64,000 bases of DNA from Bradysia coprophila (lineage: Eukaryota; Arthropoda; Insecta; Diptera; Sciaridae). The stretch covers positions 1,798,001-1,862,000 of the forward strand of contig NW_023503972.1 of NCBI RefSeq assembly GCF_014529535.1. Reading direction: 5' to 3'. The notes beneath the pieces were generated by a model that saw nothing but the letters and a program-made list of their open reading frames with translations, had not been told where the DNA came from and ran no database searches. Of the stretch, positions 10,592 to 21,663 are shown piece after piece (the first letter of the stretch is position 1; every line of letters starts with the position of its first letter). A program made the position numbers and the translations under genes.

Positions 10592-11252
10592 TAGAAGAAA
10601 GGAAAGAGAAGTGATGCTGTATTCCCTCTCCTTACTGTCAGATTAGATCTACGGATTGCAGTAATAAAATATAGATCCGGACGCACTTTTAGAATAAAAA
10701 TCAAAAATGAATAGAAAATTTACTTGTCCATGTGTATGCATTCACAATGGTCGCCATTTTTGACGGGGCATTATTGTTGGGAATTATTGTTATTGTTGGA
10801 CATTATCGTTTTTGTCCAAAAAACCTGGCGTCCTCAATTTAGGTTTCAGGCTCAAGTCAATATTGATTAAAGATGGAATCAGTTTAGAGCATTTTCAGTT
10901 GTGTTTGACGTAAAGAAATGATAACAGGTGGCGCCACCTGGTTTAACGCTATTGTTTTTTTTTTAAGAGTTAAAGGATTTCTTACGTTACATAGTAGCAT
11001 AGAGGTAGACTAACTAGAGGAATTATGACCGAAATTCATTGAAAAATTATATCACACACAACTAACACGAAAATGTCAACTTTGCTTTGCTTTTGACATT
11101 ATGAGTCCCTTTACTTTTGACATTAGGAGTCCAGTGTACACGGAGCTCTCACACACACATTCAAATATATGATTTTTCATTTTAAATTGTCAGTTTGTTC
11201 TATTGAGAGGCCCATTGCATAGTAGTCCACCAATTTCAAATTCCTTATTCAG
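10592..11252. other. Intergenic, downstream of the maltase gene
   Basis: No gene seen. The sequence TTTTGACATTA(T/G)GAGTCC is present twice near 11091-11131. Confidence 0.4.
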
Positions 11253-11258
11253 TTTATT
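11253..11258 (-). promoter_or_regulatory. Polyadenylation signal for the maltase gene
   Basis: AATAAA on the minus strand, 95 bases past the alpha-glucosidase stop codon. Confidence 0.55.
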
Positions 11259-11352
11259 TAGATAACAAAAATATTTTTGTGAGGACAAATAGTAAAACCA
11301 AATGGGTCACATGATTTCTTGATTTGACGGAGAACTTCACATAACATTTACT

Positions 11353-13361
11353 CTACACAATGTATAACGACAAAAAGGCAAACAAAATTAGTGCCCAGAC
11401 GTGAACTCCGAAGAACAGAACAGCTCCACTCCGAACAACTTTGACTACCACTCCATTATCGGCTGGTATTCGCAGGTCGTTTAGTTGAACCTGTTGCCTG
11501 AAAACATTTTTGTTCATTATTGTCTTATGTTTTACTGATACGATGCACACGCGTCAACAAACTCACTTCTCTTCCAAGCTACTTCCTAGCGTAGCCACAA
11601 CGATTTCGCCGGTACTACCCAATGCTCGATAGCCACTCGCAAAGTCACCTCGCTGTTCCGTCTTACCGAAATTTAGGGCTACCAGATACGTATCGTCGCC
11701 ATGGCTGCGAATGTATGAGTAAATGTTATCGTTTATGCCATTGACGCTCTCGTAAAGGCCGTCACTAAACGCCGGCGATTTGTGCAATTGAGTCAATGCC
11801 TTAAATATCTTCAGGTGACTCTTCTCGTCCCTCAGTTGTTTATCAACATTATAGTTCGGGTACTCGTCACCAGCAGGAATCCATGGCATGCCAGTGGTAA
11901 ATCCTGCATTGGCACTGCTATCCCATGGAAATGGTGTTCTTGCTGGATCACGGGAATACTGATGGTATACGGTGCTGTTTGTATTACACGCCTGTGGATC
12001 CTGGGTGGCCTCCCATGAAACGACCACATTCGGCATGCAAAGCTCTTCGCCTTGGTAGGTAACTGCATTGCCCGGCATTGTTTGTAAGAAAATGTTATAC
12101 AAATCGGCACGAGTGGTACCAAGTCTAGAGGCTAATCGATGATTGTCATGGTTTCCCAGCACCCAGTTCGGATAGAATCCTCTGCCGCTTGGAATGTGAT
12201 TCAAGTAATTTTCCGAAATTATTTTCAACTGCTTGGCCGTACTCTGTGTATTGAGCTTAGTAAGAACTTCAAAATTAAAAGGAACCTGCGAACCATTGTG
12301 CGTCGCATTGCCGTAATATTCAACGATAATATCCAGAGTTGTGTAAGCTTCGGTCATCAAAATTTTGGGTTCGTCTGCTCGAAATTCTTCAAGAACAGCA
12401 TGCCACTGATATGCCATGTCCATTGTTTCGGGTTGATTTGCTGTGTAAATGTGATCTAAGTAACAAAAACTCTCGGGATCGTCGCAATTTCCACTTAAAG
12501 GTTCCGAAGGATATGTCCCATCTGGGCTCTGGTATTCGAACAGGTTTGGAATGGTGTCTATGCGAAAACCGGATACACCACGTCTAAGCCAAAATCGAAG
12601 AACTTCCTTCATTTCTTTTACTACATTCGGTTCACGGTAGTTGAGATCCGGCTGGGACACGATAAGAACTTTTTTCTTAACATTTTATATTTTTACTGAA
12701 AAGTTACCTGTCCGGCCACAAATTGATGTAAATAATATTCGCCGCGTTGATCGTTCCATTCCCATGCACTAAAGCGAAAAACACTAATCCAATTGTTCGG
12801 CGGAAGACGTCTTCCTTGCGGATCATCAGGATTGACAATGCCTTTATCCCATACGTAAAAGTTCTCATAGTATGGGTCGCGTGCTGCTGACTTCTCGAAC
12901 CAAATACTCTCATCGGATGTGTGCTGTAAGGAAAGCAAAATTTACCGATTGGCTTCTCCACTAGACCACTAGTGGCTAACTGGGAATTAATTTACATTGG
13001 GAACGAAGTCAAGTATTAAATGCACACCGTTGGATTTGCACGTCTGCAACAACTCGTCAAAATCATTCAAGTTACCAAAAATAGGATCGATTTCCGTATA
13101 ATTGGATATGTCGTAACCACCATCTTTTTGTGGAGACGTAAAAATCGGCGACAACCACACACCATCCATTCCAATGTCCTTTAAGTACGGAATTTTCGAA
13201 CGAATTCCTTGCAAATCACCGTAGCCATCTCCGTTCGAATCTTTAAAACTTTTCGGATAAATCTGATAGAAATTAGCTCCCTCCCACCATTCCTTTGCTA
13301 GCGCTAAGTGCACCAAGTAAATTATTGCAGCGATCTGCAACAGAGTTCTTGTCGATGCCAT
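11353..13361 (-). CDS. Membrane-anchored alpha-glucosidase (maltase), GH13
   Basis: Four exons: 13361-12996, 12923-12708, 12651-11567, 11497-11353. The introns are 72, 56 and 69 bp, all GT-AG and frame-consistent, giving 603 aa. It hydrolyses alpha-1,4-linked glucose from maltose, sucrose or short dextrins. Residues 1-22 form a signal peptide. GH13 regions are all present: DFVPNH (118-123, across the first intron), GFRIDT with nucleophile Asp226, the acid/base Glu295 in TEAY, and NHDN with Asp363. DSNGDGYGD at 41-49 matches the family's calcium loop. The last ~25 residues are strongly hydrophobic with no charged end, typical of a GPI-anchor signal or a C-terminal membrane segment, as in dipteran midgut brush-border maltases. 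Some of those are receptors for the Lysinibacillus binary toxin; that role is family knowledge, not shown here. Every catalytic residue is intact. Confidence 0.96.
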
Positions 13362-13783
13362 TTTCCAGAGGAGAGTGTTATCAACGTTCCACTTCGAATT
13401 GCAACTATAACAATTGTTCGTAATATGGTGTTCACACGATGCTTACATCCGATAAGCATCTTTCATTCTCTACCCTATCAAGCGATGGGACTCTTACGAC
13501 AATTTTGAAAGTTTAGAAGATTTTATTGTTCGGTTGCAAACAGTTAGATAAGAACTAAAAGACTGGATAAGACTAAAAGACCATTTACGGTCAATAACAA
13601 AAGTGCAGTCTGGACCACCGGTTTGACGTAGCTTATTAAATACGCCTCAAAGTATGCAAAAATACTCTCAGAGGAAAATTAGCTGTAAATTTATATCTCG
13701 CCTGAATGTAGGCTAGACATATATGAACTCAATTTCATCGTATTTTAATTGTGTCATACGAGTCATTCAGTGTCAATATACAT
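13362..13783. other. Upstream flank of the maltase gene and possible SINE body
   Basis: The first ~150 bp should hold the maltase promoter, but no TATA box is obvious. The part nearest 13784 may be the body of the SINE that begins at 13872. Confidence 0.35.
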
Positions 13784-13872
13784 CGTTGTCTGACACGGGA
13801 ATCGAACCCGGATCATTTTGGTGGCAGGCTAGTATGTAAACACACAGCCATGAGACATCCCATCCGTTAAAT
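13784..13872 (-). mobile_element. tRNA-derived SINE head (or tRNA pseudogene)
   Basis: Read on the minus strand, this stretch has an A-box-like TGGCTGTGTG and, about 45 bases later, a clean B-box within CCGGGTTCGATTCCCG with a good T-stem. That is the internal RNA polymerase III promoter layout of a tRNA. The acceptor stem (TCTCATG with TGTCAGA) and anticodon arm pair poorly, so it is not a functional tRNA. Either a SINE head or a decayed tRNA fits. The 3' limit of any SINE body toward 13640 is not clear. Confidence 0.5.
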
Positions 13873-14854
13873 TGAATACAGACAACTATGTGTGAAAGGC
13901 TAAAACTAATTTAAAAAAATTCAAATGTTCATAGGACCATAGGGTGCAAGATTACACACTAATCGTTAATTTATTCTGAGTTAGTTCACATTCACATTTT
14001 CGTCGACATAACTACCAATTCCACGATCTGTTCCGGTCTGTATCTACCGGCATGCTGTGCAGTGCATTCTAATTGCATAAAACTGAGCAATTAAAAATGA
14101 ATTCAATTGTTGAACAAACAAACCGATTTCCAGATGACATGACTTGATAAATTCGAAATGAGATTATGAATCTTGTTGAACGGGTAGCCTTGACTAAAAT
14201 TTAATTGAGTGGAATAGAAACTTTTGGTCATTGTTTGGTTGACAAAGTAATAATCGCCTCGGAAAATTTTTCAAGTGTTCACCGGACTCAGTAAATTCTT
14301 TCAATTTTTCCTATTTCAAGTGTTCGAGGCCAAAGAAGTGATAACGAGCATGACAATTATAGTTTTCCTTCAACAATTTTTGCGATGTTTCTATTATCTA
14401 CTTGGGTTTGTATCTGTGTTAGGGGTCTGTGTAGGATTTTGTAAAATTTGAAACTAATTCAATCATAGCGTGATGAAAATTACCTAATATACACCGGTGT
14501 TGAACTCCAATTTCCAGTTGACTAACGAACACATCTGTTTTATAATATTCATTCTTTCATGTTTTGGGCTGATATTCATCACAGTGTATATCAGGTAGAT
14601 GCTGTTGGACCTATGAGTCCTGATGGGAATGAATATCTTTAATTGTTTACTCAATACTCATTTGCCAGCAATTAATAATCAGCGTTATTCCGTTGCTTTA
14701 ATGGTGAAATAGTAGATTTTACGTCCTGGTTTGGTCATTTTTATTTTGACGAGACAAAAATTTGCCTATAATCCCACTGGTTAAAATTGTTCGAGGTATA
14801 AAATAAGTATGAGAAAATTCTCAATGTATTCTCGTCCAAAATTATTAACGAAAA
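13873..14854. other. Intergenic, nothing identified
   Basis: No gene, RNA or repeat boundary that I can support. Confidence 0.4.
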
Positions 14855-14935
14855 GGCTATTCGCACAAAGTGCGATTAGTCTTTATTTGACTAATCGCAC
14901 TTTGTGCGAATAGTGAAATAAAAACTAATCGCACT

Positions 14936-15286
14936 AGGGATGGGCGATAATGATTTTGATAATCGATAAATTTTTTTTCGGAAATTAATCAAAAAAATAT
15001 CGATAATCGATAATAATTGGGATTTTGATATATTATCAAAATATCGATATATCGATACATCGATATTTTCTGATAAAAACCCGATATATTTCGATATGTT
15101 GTTAAATCATCATTAATTTTCCGATTAATATCAAAAAATCGATATTTTGATAATTATCGATAATGATTTGATTGATCAATTATCGATAATTTCTTTCGAT
15201 CGATTTATCGATAATTTCTTTCGATCGATTTATCGATAATTTCTTTCGATCGATTTATCGATAATTTTGAACGTCTCCCATCCCTA
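14936..15286. mobile_element. hAT-like MITE inserted in the foldback arm
   Basis: The ends AGGGATGGG and CCCATCCCTA are inverted. The flanks ATCGCACT (14928-14935) and CTCGCACT (15287-15294) agree at 7 of 8 bases, an aged 8-bp target duplication. The interior is dense in ATCGATAA motifs and includes a 25-bp unit (TATCGATAATTTCTTTCGAT plus 5 bases) repeated three times at 15181-15255 with a partial fourth copy. Confidence 0.75.
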
Positions 15287-15559
15287 CTCGCACTTTGTGC
15301 GAATAGTCAAATAAAGACTAATGGCACTTTGTGCGAACAGTCTTTATTTGACTATTCGCACAAAGTGCCATTAGTCCTTATTTCGCTATTCGCACAGAGT
15401 GTGTAGACTGAAAAGTTTTTTATTATCTTATTTATAATTAAAACATGAAAATTTAACTGGTAATGTTTCGTATTACGTTTTGACATATTGTAAAAGATAG
15501 CATCGTCATCTTCTACAAACATTTTGTAAACGGAAGTATCACTACCTTCTACAAGCACT

Positions 15560-16330
15560 GTGAAGAAGACAGTAATACTTCCTTTTCTAAAAATTGTTTG
15601 TGAGAGTGATTGCTTATTTTTACAAGGTGTTTGTAGAAGAAAGTGCTGCTTCCTCTCACAAAGTGTTTGTAGAGTAGAGTGCTGCTTCCTTTTACAAAGT
15701 GTTTGTAGGAGAGAGTGTTGCTTCCTTTTACGAATTGTTTGTAGAAGATAGTGTTGCTTCCTTTTACAAAGTGTTTTTAGAAAAGAGTGTTGCTTCCTTT
15801 TACGAATTGTTTGTAGAAGATAGTGCTGCTTCCTTTTACAAAGTGTTTGTTGAAGTGAGTGTTGCTTGCTTTTACAAAGTGTTTGTAGAGTATAGTGCTG
15901 CTTCCTTTTACAAAGTGTTTGTTGAAGTGAGTGTTGGTTCCTTTTACAAAGTGTTTGTAAAGTATAGTGCTGCTTCCTTTTACAAAGTGTTTGTTGAAGT
16001 GAGTGTTGCTTCCTTTTACAAAGTGTTTGTAGAGTAGAGCGCTGCTTCCTATTAGAAAGTGTTTGTAGATGAGAGTGATTGCTTCCTTTTACAAAGTGTT
16101 TGTAGAAGAGAGTGTTGGTTCCTTTTACAAAGTGTTTGTAGAAGAAAGTTTTGCTTTCTTTTTAAAAGTGTTTGTAGAAGAGAGTGCCGCTTCTTTTTAC
16201 AAAGTGTTTGTAGAATAGAGTGTTGCTTCCATCTACAAAGTGCTTACAAAGAAGAGAATCATGCTACCTTTCACAAAGTATTTGAAGAAGAGAGTGATTC
16301 TCAATCTACAAAATGTTTGTAGAATATGGT
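15560..16330. repeat. 36-bp minisatellite, about 21 copies
   Basis: The unit is GCTTCCTTTTACAAAGTG followed by TTTGTAGAAGAGAGTGTT. Part of the array (about 15840-16030) alternates two variants, giving a 72-bp higher-order period. Because 36 is divisible by three and the unit lacks stops in some frames, it creates open frames of about 60-110 codons. These have no start context or family match and are not genes. Confidence 0.88.
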
Positions 16331-16575
16331 GATTATGTCAAAACGAAGCATCAACGGTTACATTTTAATGATTTATGTCAATGCTTCATTAACTGCATCA
16401 TTTGAAGCTTTTCAGTTTACTCGAAAAGTGTGAATAGTGAAATAAAGACTAATCGCACTTTGTGCGGATAGTCAAATAAAGACTAACGGCACATTGTGCG
16501 AATAGTCTTTATTTGACTAACTATTCGCACAAAGTGCTATTAGTCTTTATTTGACTATTCGCACTTTGTGCAATT

Positions 16576-17265
16576 ATTAATGACAAAAATTTAAAGCATT
16601 TTGGTCCAAATTTAATATAAGAAAATGTTTAGTGCATCTTGGTCCAAAATCAAAATTAGAAAATTTTAATGTTTATAAAAAGTGAGTTGTTTTAGTATCA
16701 TGTGCCAGATTACCCGTAAAGATGCATAATTGCTTCTGAAAAACAGCTGAATCAAATTCAAGTCTAAATCGACTGTAAAAAGTTTCAAAAGAGCTTGGCA
16801 CCTGTGAAGTAATAGATTTATGTAACCAAATTAGACCGAACACGGACAAAAAAATTGAGGATGTTAAGTGTGCAGAATATTTTTACAAGCTGACAGCTGA
16901 ATATTACGTTCCACCAAAGCACTGACAGTGCGTTGGTTCCACATATATGTACATACATACTGAGTCAGTATTACTGACCACACTAAGTGCATCTAAGATG
17001 TACATTGTACAGCTGTGTTAACAATTGTACTTGCCCGAATTTGTACAGTATAGCAGTACATTTTTCGTTGTAGTTGAGTAGTACTATTGTTTATTGAGCT
17101 ATACTACGTACAAGATAGAAGGGACAAGGGAATGATGTCCTGCTCAGCTGCATATTAATGCATTTTATTAGTAAGTATATACTGCTACGTTAAACATTTG
17201 TACTCGTACTGGTCCCGATTCCCTTGGCTGAAATATCGAAACGAATTGATGCGTGACTGTAAGAA
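16576..17265. other. Intergenic, nothing identified
   Basis: No supported feature. ACATATATGTACATACATAC near 16940 is simple TA/CA-rich sequence. Confidence 0.4.
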
Positions 17266-17271
17266 TTTATT
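17266..17271 (-). promoter_or_regulatory. Polyadenylation signal for the odorant receptor
   Basis: AATAAA on the minus strand, about 140 bases past the receptor stop codon. Confidence 0.5.
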
Positions 17272-17407
17272 TCTTGACCGACCAACACAATTTGTTGCAT
17301 TCTAATTTCCACTAATTTCTTTATATTTATGTGACGCTTAGCGTTACACGCTCGGAAGCATACCATGCATGGCACACCAGTTCGCAGAAGTATTACCTTT
17401 TCCAAAG

Positions 17408-19006
17408 TTAAAATTGAACATTTTTCAAAATATTAAACTGACTGTAGGCAAAATTCAAAATCTGAAAAAAAAAATGAAAAACAGAAACTGTAACACCCTT
17501 GGATCCTGGAACATCGAAAGAATAAACAAACGAATGACAACAAAACTTCCTTACGTTGGAAAACACTTCCAGATCCAAGGCATATAATTTTCCAATAACC
17601 AAAACTTGCGGTTGCTTCAATACCTCGTGCACGACAAGCATACACGATTTGCTCGCTCTCGACTGCGCTATCCAGTTGCATTCGAAGACGCAATACAGTA
17701 ATTTGCTGCTGGCAAATTTGATTTCGTTTCCAAAGTACGTGATCATGAATATGTCGAAGAAACTGTACAACATTGATGCAATGTAAACTGCATACTGGAT
17801 TGGATTGGCCATCAGTGAGCTCTGGAATCGAAATCAATGTGGATTTGATAACTGGAGGTGGGGGCACACAATGTGCAATGCACTTACAAATGCCAGAGCG
17901 TAAACAGATCCGCAAATGGCAAGGCCACTCGTTAAGATTTGGATGAAAAATATGGTCGAAAAGAACGATTTGAAGTGGTCGGTGGTTCTGTTGAAAATAA
18001 GTTCATTGAGTGTTCGATCATAACTTACATAACGCAGAAATCAAGGTTTTGAATCTCTTCTCCCGTAAGAAATTAGTTTTTTTTTGTATGAAGACGACCC
18101 ATCCACTCAATCATTACGTAATTTATGGACTCTAAGGAAAATGTTGTCGAAGGCCGTCCATAGGGATTACGTAACGGTAATTTCAACTTCATATAATTCA
18201 TATGAACTAGGGCCTTCGAAGGTGGCTACTTACTCTTGCAGCTTCTTATGTTTCTTAATCAAGCCAATGAGTTCCAATAGAAACTGGTCCTGATTTCCAT
18301 CGTCAGTCACTGTTAATACGTCCGTGTCACTATCAACTCTTATGTGTCGAAATTCACTGCCCAATGTTAAATACTTTACTCCACAAGACATCATCAAATA
18401 CCAAATGATTGAATTAAAAATGGTGCACAGACAGGTCGACATTAACCCGTAGGTGACAAACACGTATGCGATCATATAAAGGAAAATATTTTCATGCCAG
18501 TCAAACGGGAAAAAGTAGCTCAAAGGCAATCGATTCTCGGCCGTAAAAAATGGCAGCGTAATAGAGGACATAGTGACTACTGAACAAAAGATCATTATCT
18601 CGAAGGAGGTGACAAACTTGATGAAATTATTGATCCTTTCATTGACCTGCTGAAATTCCTCACCATCCCTAATGGAATGCGTTCCCATTTCACGAATAAA
18701 TCCAATAATGTCGTCCTTTTTCCACAGAAAACTGTACAGCCGAATTTCGATAACGACAGCCACTATGGCCAACACGGCCAGGAACACCACTTCATTTTCG
18801 TTGTCCGTGGTAAATGATCCGAGAGCTATTGCGATGACGACATATCCGTACGATACCAGATACCACACTCGGAAGCACGTAGCAACGAAATGGTTACGAT
18901 TTTCGCGTTGCCATACTCCGAAAAAGTACAGGATCGACATCATGCGATCGATTGTTTTATGGACGTCAATGGTGTACATACTGGCTGGTTGTAACATACA
19001 ATTCAT
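17408..19006 (-). CDS. Odorant receptor (insect 7tm_6 family)
   Basis: Four exons: 19006-18234, 17987-17888, 17821-17555, 17461-17408. The introns are 246, 66 and 93 bp, GT-AG, with phases 2, 0 and 0, giving 397 aa, the usual OR length. Insect ORs are seven-transmembrane ligand-gated cation channels with an inverted (cytoplasmic) N-terminus. They work with the co-receptor Orco in olfactory neurons. Hydrophobic segments are spread along the protein, for example residues about 52-65, 73-89, 133-155 and 178-205, and IFFIQILTSGLAICGSVYAL in exon 2. The diagnostic C-terminal signature is present: GKLYALDLEVFSN, an intron, then ILNFAYSQFNILKNVQF, matching the family's ...LSLETF...KASYSYFTVL pattern. 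A short last exon at this phase-0 site is typical of OR genes. Specific orthology cannot be read. The first intron carries MITE-like sequence. Confidence 0.94.
18003..18200. repeat. MITE-like sequence in the first OR intron
   Basis: Strings resembling the ends of the 5353-5520 element (ATTACGTAATTTATGGAC near 18113, GGCCGTCCATAGGGATTACG near 18153) occur back to back within the 246-bp intron. This suggests degraded ends of one or two related MITEs. Boundaries and target duplication are not resolvable. Confidence 0.5.
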
Positions 19007-19660
19007 ACAATTTCCAGAGCGGTTCGATTGAAACTCAGATATTTTACATTCGAATGTCCGACACTACTAACTTTTGGCTGGCTGGTGCAGACATTTTTAT
19101 ATCTTAAACATGTTAATAATTAATCGAGGCACTACGCATAGTTAGATAAAACAATTTTTCATCAATTCAACACTTTGTTATATCAAAAATTAATTGTTTC
19201 GTTGTCCAATTCTTTAGTTTCTCTAGTCATAATTTATTTATGAAAATACATTCTTTATATTGCTGTGACTTGAATGTAAAATTTAAATTATTAATTAGTT
19301 GTGGTGAACAACTTCGCGCCCGTTTTTATGAAGAGCTCTATTTAACAGGGACTTTTTTATGGTAAATATATCTCTCTTCGTACATTTGGCGGAGCTACAT
19401 TTCATTTTCAATTTTTTATAAAGTGTTTTACCGACATTTCAGGAACGGCAATCATCTGTTATCGCCTGCAAGAATAAACGATAAGCTCTGTCAAAAACAT
19501 TTTCAAAAAAATGAAGTAAAAGATTTGAAAATATGATATTATGCTTACCGGCTGTGAAATAAAAGGCAAAAGTCTAAGCTCAATAATTCCTCAAAATATA
19601 TTACTTCTACAGTCAAATCAATATCAATCTACACAAATTTTAAACCGTAAACCGTTTTAT
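19007..19660. other. Upstream flank of the odorant receptor
   Basis: Should include the receptor promoter, but I find no defined site. AT-rich and otherwise featureless. Confidence 0.35.
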
Positions 19661-19667
19661 GGCTTTT

Positions 19668-19895
19668 TCTGTATACGTGAGAGTGTATTGGTGAGCTATG
19701 ATATGAATCGGTTGGTAGGTAAAGTAAACGGTCGAGTCGAGAAGGAAAGTAACGGTTGGGAAGGAATACACCAACACACTCTCACTATTACAGAAAAATA
19801 ACTTTCAAAATACCCCAATACACACTCGATGTGTGTTTTCGCTTGGGCTTCGCCCGCGCGTGCACACACATCTTGTGTGTATTGGGGTATGTTGA
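19668..19895. repeat. Overlapping inverted repeats
   Basis: One inverted pair joins about 19668-19696 and 19769-19799 (GAGAGTGTATTGGTG against CACCAACACACTCTC). A second hairpin has ends ATACCCCAATACACAC (about 19811) and GTGTGTATTGGGGTAT (about 19875), with a GC-rich loop including GGGCTTCGCCCGCGCG. Probably two small foldback elements side by side. Confidence 0.6.
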
Positions 19896-20312
19896 AATAT
19901 ACTATTTCACACTTTCATTGGCGATTATAGTGGACACGACGTCATCCAAATTGTGTGATACAATCGATGCAGCATATCTTGCATCTTCGAAAATTCAACG
20001 GTGATCTGCACACTCTCAATAAAGCGACAAACGAATAAATAAATTGGATTCATGATTTGGACGTTGACATTTGAATATAAAAGTACTTTCTGTAAATTTT
20101 CTTTTTGAAAATGTTATTAAGGCTTTTTAGCCAGATGAGTGAATTTTTGATAATTTTCAAAAGAATTTTGTTAAGAAAGATCTACGTTTTTGTCATCTAT
20201 AAAACAAATTGGCGATACTTTAAATTTATCTGTTTAATAAATTTTACTCACTGCACCTTGGAAATGAAATGAGTCAATACCTCATTGACGTAAGCGTTAA
20301 TAGTACATTAAG

Positions 20313-20427
20313 GTACCGGTGAATATACCGAGAATTAATACTCTTCTGTATATTACACAAACACGAGTGTAACGAGTGTACGTGTAATATACAGAAGAGT
20401 ATTCGTTCGTGGTATATGCACTGGTAC
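20313..20427. repeat. Hairpin element
   Basis: The arms AATACTCTTCTGTATATTAC (20337 onward) and their complement (20382-20403) are perfect over 22 bp. Weaker outer pairing is between TACCGGTGAATATACC and GGTATATGCACTGGTA. The loop is about 23 bp. Confidence 0.7.
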
Positions 20428-20483
20428 TTCATAATGTTTTATTGTATTGGCGCAAACGATCAACTTATCGTCATATTAATATA

Positions 20484-20875
20484 AGGTAACTGATTGAAAG
20501 TTGACCTAGTGGAAAGGTGATCTTAAGTTGTCCGTGTAAATTTGTATGGAGAAAAAATTATCGGTCAACTCAACATTCAATAAATCGTGATATGTCCTAT
20601 GACTTTTGTATAGATAGGACAACTCACGATTCAATGTGTTTAAATGTGAAATAGGACCACTCACGATTCATATAGGTCAACTCTGCATTTTTATTAATTC
20701 ATTAACTTTGTTAGACGAAATTGGCAATAATTAATAAAATTTACATTAATTACGTAAACAAAAGATAAATCTTTAAAATAAAAGTGGTTCCATGTAACAT
20801 AGTTCCAAAATTGCTGAGAAATTCAAGTTCAAAGTTGAGATTTGTCAAATTAGGTCAACTTTCAATCAGTTACCT
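20484..20875. mobile_element. Tc1/mariner-like MITE
   Basis: Perfect 24-bp inverted ends begin AGGTAACTGATTGAAAGTTG. TA lies directly outside both ends (20482-20483 and 20876-20877), the target duplication of Tc1/mariner-class elements. The 392-bp body holds further internal copies of ACTCACGATTCA-like strings and no open frame. Confidence 0.82.
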
Positions 20876-21240
20876 TAGGATATATTTACCTAGATAAATA
20901 ATAATGACGTCATATCAATGGAATAATTGAGAGAAATAATGTTTGGTATAATACTCCGAAAAACAGTGTTTAATGTCGATATATACACGCCACTGCAATA
21001 AAACTTATTTCCAGGGTGAGTAGTGAGTAAAATAAATTACGTAATTGTGTAAAAGCGAAAGAAAAAGTTCGAAAAAGGTTGTCAATGAATATTTAACTAA
21101 TTAGAATAATTTTCGAGTTTTCGAGCTGGATTTTATGAAATATGTTTCCAAAATGTCTCTAGTTCAGCTGCCTGTCAACTCTTCCAAGCGGCAAATTAGT
21201 TGAGTTCAGAACTAACTACAATGATTATGTTGTGGTTGTT
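20876..21240. other. Intergenic, nothing identified
   Basis: No supported feature. Confidence 0.4.
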
Positions 21241-21432
21241 TGCCAATTGTCACGGTAGTGTCCTTTGATTTGACTCAGGACAGGACCTGAACTATCGAAT
21301 AGCCTTATGCTTTGCAAATAAAATTAATTCGATTTATGTCAATGTTCATTGGAGTTCATTTTCATACCAAGTATTGGGTCCCTTTTTTGACTTTCCAAAA
21401 GTGAACCGCTACTGCCTGGTTTATTTTACTCA
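21240..21432. repeat. Diverged copy of the 21664 MITE
   Basis: Shares with 21664-21867 the strings AGGACCTGAA / GGGACCTGAA, TGTCAATGTTCATT, GAGTTCATTTTCATAC and GTGAACCGCTACTGCCTGGTTTA, in the same order and orientation. The terminal repeats are eroded. Confidence 0.7.
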
Positions 21433-21663
21433 CGCTTTCAAACGGAACAAAAATCATTAACATGAATCAGTAGCAAACATTTGACTCGTCTGGAATATAT
21501 TTATTTATTTGTTGTCGTCGAGTGTTCAAATGCTCAATAATAACCATAATTTGCATATGAAACAACTCAGAAACAAATGAACTCTTTTTTTTTTAAGTTG
21601 TTCCTCATTTAAATCCATCTATCCAACAAAATTCAACTCAAAATGAAGACGATGTGTTTCTAC

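Larger units (their letters stand above)
14855..16575. mobile_element. Foldback element with palindromic arms and a 36-bp minisatellite core
   Basis: The left arm (14855-14935 continuing at 15287-15500) and right arm (about 16335-16575) are inverted copies. Both hold repeats of a palindromic module with core ATTCGCACAAAGTGCGAATAG, joined by AGTCTTTATTTGAC linkers, and farther in they share TATGTCAAAACG and CTGAAAAG strings. Between them lies a tandem 36-bp array. A hAT-like element (14936-15286) has inserted into the left arm. Long inverted ends with tandem repeats and no transposase fit foldback (Galileo-like) elements. Confidence 0.72.

Noticed and set aside
15699..16322. Repetitive open frames with SFYKVFVE repeats
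   Set aside because: Produced by a stop-free 36-bp tandem unit; no start context, family match or flanking gene structure.
14855..16575. Regularly spaced palindromic repeats that superficially resemble a CRISPR array
   Set aside because: This is an insect genome, the repeats are inverted in two clusters, the linkers are themselves repeated, and no cas genes exist.
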